From: DATAGZ01 sp036263455
GTDB taxonomy: Bacteria; Pseudomonadota; Alphaproteobacteria; Dongiales; Dongiaceae
Direction: 5' to 3'
DNA length: 26,814 nt
NCBI GenBank assembly: GCA_036263455.1
Contig: DATAGZ010000015.1
Span: forward strand, 1 to 26,814
In this document: positions 8,961-16,398 of the stretch, in pieces
Layout of the letters: each line of letters begins with the position of its first letter
Numbering within the stretch: position 1 is the stretch's first letter
The notes under the pieces: generated by a model
Told to the model about the DNA's origin: nothing
Seen by the model: the letters and a program-made list of their open reading frames with translations, nothing else
The model's database searches: none
Translations under genes and position numbers: made by a program

Positions 8961-9410
8961 TCAGAGATTGAGCGCGGCGCTTAAGTTCTTGGAGATTCCT
9001 GAGAGCGATGTTTTCCCCAAATCCTTTGGGATTTCCGCGATCAGCCGGGCCGTGGCCAACCGACCCAGGCAGGCACGCAGGTCGCCCAGCATTTGGGGTG
9101 GCGCAACGAGAACCAGCCGCTCGAAAATCTTTGCCCGGGCCGCTGCTTCGAGATGGTGCGCAAGCTCGGCGGCAAAATCATGCTTGGCCTGGCGATGCGG
9201 GTCGACGTGCGGTTCGAGAGCATGGCGGGTCTTTCCCAGGCTTTCCCGGGTGCGGCCGGGACGGTCGCTACCCAGGTCGCGGGCGAATCCATGCCCGGCG
9301 GGATTGGCGAAGACCTGGATTTGACGAAGTCCCTTGCCGATGCCGCTTGTCGCCAAAATACGCATTCGCTGCGCGTCCACTACGACTACCCAGGTGAGAA
9401 TGGCATGCAT
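8961..9410 (-). CDS. Host attachment family protein
   Basis: The 149-aa protein matches the family annotated as 'protein required for attachment to host cells' (related to the archaeo-eukaryotic release factor fold). It starts MHAILTWVVVVDAQRMRIL, continues with SGIGKGLRQIQVF, a short SDRPGRTRESLGKTRHAL block, KHDFAAELAHHLE, and LVLVAPPQMLGDLRACL, and ends near AEIPKDLGKTSL. These blocks in this order are the family pattern. The true biochemical role is not established; the name comes from one plant-associated genus. An in-frame extension to 9521 exists, but ATG 9408-9410 fits the family start. No strong Shine-Dalgarno is visible. It is divergent from the DUF1993 gene. Confidence 0.8.
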   Translation of the reverse strand: MHAILTWVVVVDAQRMRILATSGIGKGLRQIQVFANPAGHGFARDLGSDRPGRTRESLGKTRHALEPHVDPHRQAKHDFAAELAHHLEAAARAKIFERLVLVAPPQMLGDLRACLGRLATARLIAEIPKDLGKTSLSGISKNLSAALNL

Positions 9411-9552
9411 GGTCTTTGTACAACAGTTCTGGACCCTCTTTTCTTCCTTTCTGGCCGCCGAAACCCATTCTTGCATTTCTGCCCATGCGGATGCTTGAAC
9501 GAATCGGGCGCGTGGGTGCATGTTCCAGCCTCACGCAACTGACGAGGATGAT

Positions 9553-10059
9553 ATGTCTTTTTCTATTTACGCCGTCGCTGTGCCCGGCATTCTACAGGCG
9601 CTCGCTAATCTCTCGGGGGTTCTGGGCAAAGGCGAGGCCTTCTGCACCGAACGTAAGATCGAACCCGAAATCCTGATCAATGCCCGTCTGTTCCCCGATA
9701 TGTTTCCATTATCTCGTCAAGTGCAGATCGCGGCCGACACCGCCAAGGGGATGGCCGCCCGCCTGGGTCAAGTGGCAATACCCAGCTTTCCCGATACCGA
9801 AACGAGTTTTTCGGAGTTGCGGGCGCGGATCGATAAAACTGTCGAATTCATCAAGACCGTGGCTCCCGACAAGATCGTCGGCGCGGAAGACCGCGAGGTC
9901 GTCATGAAAATCGGCCAGCGCGAGGTCCGCTTCACCGGTCAAACTTATCTTGCGAACTTTGTCCTGCCGAATTTTTACTTCCATTCCAGCATGACCTACG
10001 CCATCCTGCGCCATAACGGCGTCCCGGTCGGCAAAGCGGATTTCCTGGGCGGGATATAA
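9553..10059 (+). CDS. DUF1993 family protein
   Basis: The 168-aa protein belongs to the DUF1993 family, small helical proteins related to the DinB/YfiT four-helix fold. Visible family blocks are SIYAVAVPGILQALANLSG at the N terminus, LINARLFPDMFPLSRQVQIA (about 43-62), FTGQTYLANFVLPNFYFHSS (about 126-145) and AILRHNGVPVGKADFLG at the end. The two late His residues are conserved in the family. Function is unknown; a metal-dependent thiol transferase-type activity would be speculation. ATG 9553 is preceded by GAGG about 5 nt upstream, which decides against the in-frame ATG at 9520. Confidence 0.85.
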   Translation: MSFSIYAVAVPGILQALANLSGVLGKGEAFCTERKIEPEILINARLFPDMFPLSRQVQIAADTAKGMAARLGQVAIPSFPDTETSFSELRARIDKTVEFIKTVAPDKIVGAEDREVVMKIGQREVRFTGQTYLANFVLPNFYFHSSMTYAILRHNGVPVGKADFLGGI

Positions 10060-10079
10060 TATTTGGCCAGCGCGAGAGA

Positions 10080-10128
10080 GGCGCCCCCTCCGTCATCCTG
10101 GCTCGCGGGCCGGGATGACCGGGGCGCC
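10080..10128. terminator. Nested inverted repeat (terminator-like or REP-like hairpin)
   Basis: The outer arms GGCGCCCC (10080-10087) and GGGGCGCC (10121-10128) enclose inner arms GTCATCC (10092-10098) and GGATGAC (10113-10119). The hairpin starts 20 nt after the DUF1993 stop. There is no T-run after it. The GTCATCC...GGATGAC core resembles short dispersed palindromes found between genes in alphaproteobacteria. It could end transcription, or be one copy of a repeat family. Confidence 0.5.
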
Positions 10129-10142
10129 TCGCGCAACGCCAA

Positions 10143-10170
10143 TTGAGCTTTCCCACAAATCCTCTATGAT
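10143..10170 (+). promoter_or_regulatory. infA: Probable promoter of the infA operon
   Basis: TTGAGC (10143-10148) and TATGAT (10165-10170) are separated by 16 nt. TATGAT differs from the consensus at one place. The start of transcription would be near 10177, just before the AGGAGAG Shine-Dalgarno of infA, giving a very short leader. Confidence 0.5.
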
Positions 10171-10188
10171 GCCGGCCCAGGAGAGTGA

Positions 10189-10407
10189 ATGGCAAAAGAA
10201 GATCTGATCGAATTTTCCGGGATCGTCACGGAATTGCTGCCCAATGCAATGTTCCGCGTGAAGCTGGATAACAATCACGAAGTGTTGGCGCATACGTCGG
10301 GTAAGATGCGCAAGAACCGTATCCGTGTGCTCGCGGGCGACCGCGTCAATGTCGAAATGACCCCCTACGATCTCAGCAAGGGCCGCATCACCTTCCGCTT
10401 CAAATAA
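10189..10407 (+). CDS. infA: Translation initiation factor IF-1
   Basis: The 72-aa protein is a single S1/OB-fold domain that binds the A site of the 30S subunit during initiation. The sequence is almost canonical: MAKEDLIEFSGIVTELLPNA, then FRVKLDNNHEVLAHTSGKMR and VEMTPYDLSKGRITFRFK. The length is exactly that of the family. AGGAG lies 6 nt before the ATG. It is the first gene of the infA-maf-RNase E/G-yacG unit, an arrangement known in alphaproteobacteria. Confidence 0.98.
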   Translation: MAKEDLIEFSGIVTELLPNAMFRVKLDNNHEVLAHTSGKMRKNRIRVLAGDRVNVEMTPYDLSKGRITFRFK

Positions 10408-10408
10408 C

Positions 10409-10978
10409 GTGGCGCTGCTGCTGGCTTCCGCTTCGCCGCGCCGGCGTGATCTGCTGGCGCAGATCGGCATCCGTCCCGACCGCATCCTCCCCGCTTCGAT
10501 CGACGAGAGCCCAAGGAAGGGCGAGGTGCCGCACGCCTATGTCCGCCGCATGGCCCTGGAAAAGCTTGCCGCGGTGCGCCCGAGCGCTCACCCCGATGAA
10601 TATATTCTGAGCGCGGATACGGTCGTGGCTTGTGGGCGACGCATCCTCGGCAAAGCGGGCAGTGAAAACGAGGCACGCGCCATGCTGCGGCTGCTCAGCG
10701 GCCGGCGGCACCGCGTGCTAGGCGGCATCGCGGTCGCCACACCCGATGGCAAGCTGCGCACGCGCACGGCGATGAGCCGGGTACGCTTCCTGCGACTGGC
10801 GCCCCGCGATATCGATTCCTATATCGATTCGGGCGAATGGCACGACAAAGCGGGCGCCTATGCCGTCCAGGGATTGGCGGCACGCTTCATCCCCTGGATC
10901 GAGGGTTCCTACACCAATATTGTCGGCCTGTCCTTGTCGGACGTCTCTCAGCTTCTCGTGGGGCTCGGCTACCGGTGA
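10409..10978 (+). CDS. Maf-like nucleotide pyrophosphatase
   Basis: The 189-aa protein hydrolyses non-canonical or modified nucleoside triphosphates to monophosphates. Family motifs are LLASASPRRRDLLAQIGI at the N terminus, PASIDESPRKGE, YVRRMALEKLA, ILSADTVVACGRRILGK (general base Asp), and WHDKAGAYAVQGLAARFI. The exact substrate class (dTTP/UTP against 7-methyl-GTP) cannot be set by eye. The start is GTG, one base after the infA stop, so it must rely on coupling. Its TGA overlaps the GTG of the next gene. Confidence 0.92.
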   Translation: MALLLASASPRRRDLLAQIGIRPDRILPASIDESPRKGEVPHAYVRRMALEKLAAVRPSAHPDEYILSADTVVACGRRILGKAGSENEARAMLRLLSGRRHRVLGGIAVATPDGKLRTRTAMSRVRFLRLAPRDIDSYIDSGEWHDKAGAYAVQGLAARFIPWIEGSYTNIVGLSLSDVSQLLVGLGYR

Positions 10979-11901
10979 AAACGGTGCTGCATGTCGCGGC
11001 CGATCGCGCCTACCGCCTCGTCGATGACCAGTTGTGGCAGGCATTGCGCGAGAATCTCGACCGCCCTAGCCTGATCGGCGCGCATTATGCGGGGCGCATC
11101 TTGCGGATCGAAGCCGGGCTCGATGGCGCCATGATCGATCTCGGCCTCGAGCAGCCGGGCTTTCTCCCGTTGCGCCAGCGCTCCGCCAAGAGCGGCCGGC
11201 TTCACGAGGGGCAAGGGATCCTGGTCGAGATTCTGCGCGACGGTTTCGCTGGCAAGGGCCCGCGCCTGACATTGCGGCAGGAAACTTTCGATGGCGCGGA
11301 ACCGCCCCGGCAGGTTCGGCCCCCGACACCGCTCTGGGAGCGGATGATCGGGGGCCTCAATCCCGCCACGATCGCCGCAGCCTATTTCGACCAGCGTCGC
11401 GAAGGAGAAGCGATGGCCGTCTGGGCGCGGCTGCACGCGCCCGAGATCCTGCCGCGCCTGTCGCATCTTCCGGCGCGGGAGTGGGAAGAATCCGAATGGC
11501 GCGAGCAGATTGGCGTCGCGTTATCGCCAGGCTATCCGCTACGCAATGGCGGCGCATTGTTTTTCGAATCGACCCGGGTCGGCCTCATCGTCGATGTGGA
11601 TAGCGGAGCGGCCACCCCTCTCCCCAGTCTGGAGCAGACGGCCCGTGAAACCAATGGTCTCGCGGCCGAAGCGATTGCCCAGCAGGTTAGCCTGCGCAAT
11701 CATGGCGGCATTATCATCGTGGATTTCATCGATATGCAGAAACCCTCCTTCCGCGCACAGACCGTCGAAATTCTCCGCGCTGCAGCCCAGGCCGACCCCC
11801 AGCTCGAATGGATTGGCAATATTTCCCGCCTCGGCCTTCTGGAAATGCGGAGAAGAAGGCGTGGGCCGGTGCTCGCGGACATGTTCGGGAGCGGAGCATG
11901 A
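10975..11901 (+). CDS. Short ribonuclease E/G family protein
   Basis: The 308-aa protein resembles the catalytic part of RNase E/G. S1-like strands lie near 32-100 (IGAHYAGRILRIEAGLDGAM, FLPL). The DNase I-like catalytic region has the two acidic blocks GLIVDVDSGA (Asp at about 207) and IIIVDFIDM (Asp at about 250), matching RNase E D303 and D346. It ends with GLLEMRRRR and lacks the zinc-link CPxC motif of RNase E/G, being about 40-100 residues shorter than RNase G. The start GTG (10975) overlaps the maf stop (GTGA); the frame is open upstream, but the protein match starts here (VKTVLHVA). It probably acts in rRNA or mRNA processing. Confidence 0.88.
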   Translation: MKTVLHVAADRAYRLVDDQLWQALRENLDRPSLIGAHYAGRILRIEAGLDGAMIDLGLEQPGFLPLRQRSAKSGRLHEGQGILVEILRDGFAGKGPRLTLRQETFDGAEPPRQVRPPTPLWERMIGGLNPATIAAAYFDQRREGEAMAVWARLHAPEILPRLSHLPAREWEESEWREQIGVALSPGYPLRNGGALFFESTRVGLIVDVDSGAATPLPSLEQTARETNGLAAEAIAQQVSLRNHGGIIIVDFIDMQKPSFRAQTVEILRAAAQADPQLEWIGNISRLGLLEMRRRRRGPVLADMFGSGA

Positions 11902-12065
11902 GCTGCCCGATTTGCCGTAAACCCAGCGAACGGAAATGGCAGCCCTTCTGCTCGGAACGATGCCGACTCATCGATCTCGGCCGCTGGCTTGGAGAAGCCT
12001 ATCGCGTGGCAGGGAATGACGAGGAGATCGGCTCCACAGACAGACCGAGCGCAGATGAGGATTAA
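11898..12065 (+). CDS. yacG: DNA gyrase inhibitor YacG (zinc-finger)
   Basis: This 55-aa protein has a four-Cys zinc site: CPIC at 3-6 and CSERC at 18-22, followed by RLIDLGRWLGEAYRV, the family signature. E. coli YacG binds GyrB and blocks DNA binding by gyrase. The acidic C terminus (DRPSADED) is typical. ATG 11898 overlaps the TGA of the preceding gene by 4 nt (ATGA). It is the last protein gene of the infA operon, 74 nt before tRNA-Phe. Confidence 0.93.
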   Translation: MSCPICRKPSERKWQPFCSERCRLIDLGRWLGEAYRVAGNDEEIGSTDRPSADED

Positions 12066-12139
12066 TTCCCTCGGCAAGGTTCCCCCGAGAAAACAGACCC
12101 TAGACAAAGCGTAAGGCATTACCTAGAACTAGCCCGCGT

Positions 12140-12215
12140 GCCCAGGTAGCTCAGTCGGTAGAGCAGGAGACTGAAAATCTCCGTGTCGGTGGTTCGATTC
12201 CGCCCCTGGGCACCA
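12140..12215 (+). tRNA. tRNA-Phe (anticodon GAA)
   Basis: The 76-nt cloverleaf folds completely. The acceptor stem is GCCCAGG/CCTGGGC and the D stem GCTC/GAGC. The anticodon stem GGAGA/TCTCC carries loop CTGAAAA with anticodon GAA. The T stem GGTGG/CCGCC carries the TTCGATT loop, followed by discriminator A and an encoded CCA. It lies just after yacG, and its 3' end borders a lower-G+C gene, as is common for integration at tRNA genes. Confidence 0.97.
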
Positions 12216-12254
12216 CTGCTCTTAAAGCAACGCGCAAGTTCCGTTGATTCGGGG

Positions 12255-15200
12255 TCACCAATCGTTCCGCTCGGCATCATTGTCCGCTCGACGAGCATCG
12301 CGTTCGTAGCTTTTAGCGATGTCTTCCAATACCGCTGCCGTCCGAGGCCAATCAAATACTACCTTCTCGGCCCATTGCCGATACTTCTGGGCCTCATTAC
12401 GTTCCTGCTGTCCACCCTCTGTTGCGCTACGCGACGTAACTCCGCGACGATTACGGGTACCGATAAAAAATCCATTCTCTAGCTTTGTGGCACGGGACGA
12501 TTCAATAACTTGGCATACAGCCATAGGAGGCCAAATACCATCGGTATCCGGTTGTGCGCGCGCCAAAACCTCTCCGATCTTGAGATCCCCCACCTCACTT
12601 CGACCATATCTCTTGCATAGATCGCGGGCTTGTTTAACCCATAACATCAGAACATCAGCATCGATCAAACCGTCTTGGCGAAGACCTGGAAGATGTTGCC
12701 ATGACTGCAATAGGACATCAGCTTGCGAGGCCCTGAGTTCTGCGTATTTTTGATCAACCGGCGCCGGTTCTTCTACACCGCTATCTTTGGCTGGTCTAAA
12801 GATGGCCGACAGGACCTCAATGAAGAAGGATGGGTTGGTAGCGAGATAACTGTGAAGCACTTTGGCCCCGCGCCGCGACCCACCTATCGGTGTAAGATAC
12901 GACAAGTATATCCATTCGGCTATTGCCAACCGGTTCTTCTCAGCATCGTCATTGATATCAATCGCGTCAAACAGCTCCTCCACAAAGTATTGGAACATAG
13001 TTGCCGCATTGCCTTGGGTGGGAATCTCCTCCTTGGCAGCCTGCTCCAACGCTCGCATCATGAGATCGGTTGGAAAACCTTTGCTCCGGTGGTGAGCGAG
13101 CAGCTCGACAGCAGCGGAGGCACGTTTCACCCCCAATAACGCTTCGGCGGCGGCGGCGATCTGTTGTGCGTCGCCCTCTACCAAAAATGTCTGCACTTCT
13201 TTCCAGTAGAGAAACGCGGTGTTAGCACCACAGTCTATTGCCAACCTCCAAGTCTCTTCTCGATTCGGCATTGCATGCAGGATGCGGGCGGAGACCTTAT
13301 CACCCCAATTCTCTGTCTTGCTGCGACGCACCAAGGCGGCCGCCCAGCTCGCAGATTCACTAGTGCACATGGCATCTATCAGGCCGCGCGCGATCATCCA
13401 CTCCGATTCAGACACCGCAGGCAGACAGCGAGTGAATACATCCTCGAAATACCGGCCGCCATCCGGCAGATTAGCGATTGTTCGACCGATTAAATACGGC
13501 ATCGGACAGATAGACGCCAGGCGCATTAAGCCGTCAAAACCTTCCGCAGCCAATAGGTCCTGGACTGCCTGCTGCTGATATCTTTCCGTTACAGCATCAT
13601 CTGCCGTGAAATCGTCATGCGACGGCTGGAGGAGTTTAACATGTCGGTCGAAAAGAAAAGCAACTCGTTCAGCAATGTCGACAGGAGAGAACCGATTGTA
13701 TGCTAACTCGATAGCGGAGACCTCCGCCTCGGGGAGCGCCCACTCTTCATCCGCGAAGTCCCGGTGCCTATGTATGAAGCACCGTAATGCCGTCCAGATA
13801 GTCACTCGATAAGTCGGGTCGTTGATCGAGTCTGCAGCCTTTGCCAGGTTGGCAATTGCTCGAGAACGCCAAGAGGGAGTCAACCTTTCAAATATATCTA
13901 TTATGTTCACCCATCGCTTTTCCCGAATACTTACATCTTCAAGTATCCGTTTAGTCAGCTCCATGGCGCCTTTATCAATAAGCTCCGAGGTAGCCACCTC
14001 AGCTTCATCGATATCGTAATCTCGCCAACGAGGCTGGGGATTATTCCTGGCGGTATCATGTCCTCTAGGCAGAAGTACGATCATTAGTTTCCAAGCCTGA
14101 TCGTTATGCGTGCCGCGAAGACGGTCCAAGACTCGCAGACGATCATCTAATGCCGCATATGTTTGCGGAAACCATAAAAGAAATATTTCCCTCAGGCTAT
14201 TGCCGGGACGGTTGTTGTAGCGTCCGCCCGGGTCGATTCTGTCAAATTCAGCCAGGATCCCGGTTACACGTGCGAGATAATTCGGGTTCCAGGCCAGCAT
14301 TTCCAGTGCCCATAACAAGTTGGAAATATACTCACCACCGGCCAAGCCCTCGTCTTCTTGAAAGAGCACTCTTAAAGGCTTTTTCTCACTATATAAGACC
14401 TGATCCACTGCAGTCAGGAAACGGTCGGGCGCTGCCTCTGCCAGCAGACGAAAGTCGCCTGATAGCGACCACCAACATTTTTCATCCGCTGATTCCAAAA
14501 TTAGCTGCACGATATTACCGACATCCTCTGCCGCATTATCGATGTTTGGCGCCTGCTTTCCAAATAGAGAGGCCAAAATAAGGGTCTCAGCAAGCCCATG
14601 CCTTAATAATCGGGAATACTCGGGCCTAATATTTCTTATTTCCGCTAACCAGCGGTCTTTCGGCTCTAAATCGTATCGGGGATCGGGCGTGCTCATAACA
14701 TCCTTGGACACGGCCAAAAATAGTTCAAATTGCTTCGCACTCACGTTAAGCGCCAGACGGAACCAGGCGTCTTGTCGTGACGCAATTTTCCATGCACTGC
14801 CAGCTTTGCGAATGGGGCTGTCTAGGGTGCCAACGAAAGGTGCCAAATCAGCCGCAAGGTCATCGTATGTCATCCCGCTCAGACGCTCTAGAATGTCTTT
14901 ATCCCCGGCGCGGCTTTCATCCCACGCGCCAGCCAACATCGCCGCGATGATGGCACGGCTCGGCGTTTGCGCCCATGTCGGCTTACGTGACGCTGGGTAC
15001 ATTAACCGGCGCAACACGACCAAGCTACGGCCGCAATCATGAGATAAACGATCGATGTCCGCTCGCAGCGCAGCGGTTAATGAGCCATTTGCATCTATAA
15101 ACATATCTTCTAGAATTTGATGAAGCTGCATACGCGTAGGGCGTGTAAGACGAGTAATATCGTCAGGCGCATCCAGATCGGAACCGTGGCTTACAAAGAC

Positions 15201-16328
15201 ATGGTGACCTTGATTCGCTAGCTTATTTGCGAGTCCACTATCGGCGCCATCCATGACGATAATTAACGGCGTTACACTTCCGCCGATTCGACGGGCTTCA
15301 TCCTCCGTTGAGGCTACTAGGCAGCGAGAGCTAAAGGCTTGGTAATATTTTTCTGGCAATTGACGCAATGCCGCATAAAGGAAGGCTATTGCCTCACTTG
15401 ACGATTCAGCTTGAAGGTTAAAGACCCTTGGTTCTTCACGAATCCAGCGCAAAATCTCAATCATCTCTTTGTCACGGCCAGCAAGCATTAGGTCCATCGA
15501 GAGTGGACACTTGGTCGCGCGCAACCATTCATCCGCGACATCGGCCAATTGCCGCAAGTTGGGCGGAATTTTACCGATCTTGGCGGCAAGCCAGTGGCCA
15601 ACGGCAGGGTACAGCTCAATCCAGTGGACCAAATTATCGGCGTCAAAAGCCCATACATCTACCCAATGGCGATCCGAGCGTTTCTCCTTAATCCAGGCTT
15701 CTTTGCCGTTCCATCGACGCAATGTCACGAATACGAACGTTGTTCTTTTAGTTGGTAAATCACGGGGATCGTTGAGGCGACTGTAATATTCTTTATTCGC
15801 CTTTCCCTTAATGTTGCGTGCTTGAGTACTTAATTCCCAACCGGAGCTTCCACTGGGGATAAAGTTTGTACCGCTCGAGATAAGACACTTTCCATCCCAG
15901 CCGGCAGTTTGGACGCTCTCGTCAGCAGGAAATTCAATATCAGCCGCAGTACCAGTCGACGCACGGATCAAGCGCATCATAACCTCCGGTAAGATTGCCT
16001 GGCTATCGCGTCGATCTGCCCATTGATCGAGGTCGGTTGCCGAAATAAAGCCAACCGGTTGACCGCTTTGCATTGCTTCACGGGAGAAGTCGGGAGAGGC
16101 GGGCCCATTTATTGTATCCCCTGGAAGGGACTTAATTCCCTCTTTCTCAAGCGTCTTCTGTATAGAGAGATATTTTTCTTCAGGAACGCGGTGCTTTTGC
16201 TCGATTTCTACAACGGTTGAAACCTCCACTTTTGCTTTTGCTGCTAGATCTTCCTGAGACCAACCCAGTAAGGCGCGGGCCATTCGAATTTGGGTCGGGC
16301 TAAAATTTGTCGCTTTAAGGCTGTCCAT
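12255..16328 (-). CDS. Large XRE-HTH / nuclease-like / degenerate STAND-like protein, candidate stand-alone defence protein
   Basis: I do not recognise a named gene for this 1357-aa protein. Residues ~10-65 are an XRE-type helix-turn-helix (IRMARALLGWSQEDLAAKAK, then VSTVVEIEQ). Residues ~110-250 form an alpha/beta domain with GWDG (143-146), IPSGSSGWEL (157-166) and KANKEYYSRL, then TTFVFVTLRRWNGKEAW; acidic and Lys positions suggest a PD-(D/E)XK-like nuclease, by inference. Residues ~280-445 look like a STAND-type NTPase: LAGRDKEM, NLQAESSSEAIAFLYAAL where a P-loop is expected (no GKT), hydrophobic Walker B-like PLIIVMDGAD, and CGRSLVVLRRLM. About 450-1280 is helical, repeat-like. The end has GFFIGTRNRRGVTSR, GGQQER and WPRTAAVLEDIA. 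G+C is about 49% in a counted stretch against about 69% in map. It lies alone between tRNA-Phe and the cinA-like gene. Confidence 0.7.
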   Translation of the reverse strand: MDSLKATNFSPTQIRMARALLGWSQEDLAAKAKVEVSTVVEIEQKHRVPEEKYLSIQKTLEKEGIKSLPGDTINGPASPDFSREAMQSGQPVGFISATDLDQWADRRDSQAILPEVMMRLIRASTGTAADIEFPADESVQTAGWDGKCLISSGTNFIPSGSSGWELSTQARNIKGKANKEYYSRLNDPRDLPTKRTTFVFVTLRRWNGKEAWIKEKRSDRHWVDVWAFDADNLVHWIELYPAVGHWLAAKIGKIPPNLRQLADVADEWLRATKCPLSMDLMLAGRDKEMIEILRWIREEPRVFNLQAESSSEAIAFLYAALRQLPEKYYQAFSSRCLVASTEDEARRIGGSVTPLIIVMDGADSGLANKLANQGHHVFVSHGSDLDAPDDITRLTRPTRMQLHQILEDMFIDANGSLTAALRADIDRLSHDCGRSLVVLRRLMYPASRKPTWAQTPSRAIIAAMLAGAWDESRAGDKDILERLSGMTYDDLAADLAPFVGTLDSPIRKAGSAWKIASRQDAWFRLALNVSAKQFELFLAVSKDVMSTPDPRYDLEPKDRWLAEIRNIRPEYSRLLRHGLAETLILASLFGKQAPNIDNAAEDVGNIVQLILESADEKCWWSLSGDFRLLAEAAPDRFLTAVDQVLYSEKKPLRVLFQEDEGLAGGEYISNLLWALEMLAWNPNYLARVTGILAEFDRIDPGGRYNNRPGNSLREIFLLWFPQTYAALDDRLRVLDRLRGTHNDQAWKLMIVLLPRGHDTARNNPQPRWRDYDIDEAEVATSELIDKGAMELTKRILEDVSIREKRWVNIIDIFERLTPSWRSRAIANLAKAADSINDPTYRVTIWTALRCFIHRHRDFADEEWALPEAEVSAIELAYNRFSPVDIAERVAFLFDRHVKLLQPSHDDFTADDAVTERYQQQAVQDLLAAEGFDGLMRLASICPMPYLIGRTIANLPDGGRYFEDVFTRCLPAVSESEWMIARGLIDAMCTSESASWAAALVRRSKTENWGDKVSARILHAMPNREETWRLAIDCGANTAFLYWKEVQTFLVEGDAQQIAAAAEALLGVKRASAAVELLAHHRSKGFPTDLMMRALEQAAKEEIPTQGNAATMFQYFVEELFDAIDINDDAEKNRLAIAEWIYLSYLTPIGGSRRGAKVLHSYLATNPSFFIEVLSAIFRPAKDSGVEEPAPVDQKYAELRASQADVLLQSWQHLPGLRQDGLIDADVLMLWVKQARDLCKRYGRSEVGDLKIGEVLARAQPDTDGIWPPMAVCQVIESSRATKLENGFFIGTRNRRGVTSRSATEGGQQERNEAQKYRQWAEKVVFDWPRTAAVLEDIAKSYERDARRADNDAERNDW

Positions 16329-16355
16329 GAAAATAAACGCCTCATACTTTTATCA

Positions 16356-16363
16356 TGACGTCA
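16356..16363. promoter_or_regulatory. TGACGTCA palindrome upstream of the large XRE gene, possible operator
   Basis: A perfect 8-bp palindrome lies 28 nt before the ATG of the 1357-aa gene, inside its 70-nt A+T-rich upstream gap, next to TTGACG and near a looser TCAT-N9-ATGA dyad (16343-16359). Since the encoded protein has an XRE DNA-binding domain, self-regulation through this site is possible. No clear -10 box could be fixed. Confidence 0.25.
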
Positions 16364-16398
16364 ATTGTTTTTTAGGCATCAAGCTTAGAATAGCCGAA

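Noticed and set aside
10837..10974. Upstream in-frame start of the RNase E/G gene
   Set aside because: The extra 46 residues are the out-of-frame translation of maf; family similarity starts at the GTG overlapping the maf stop.
12119..12355. Minus-strand ORF running through the tRNA-Phe gene
   Set aside because: It is the antisense translation of the tRNA (the RNRTTDTEIFSLLL stretch is a well-known artefact of mis-annotated tRNA loci).
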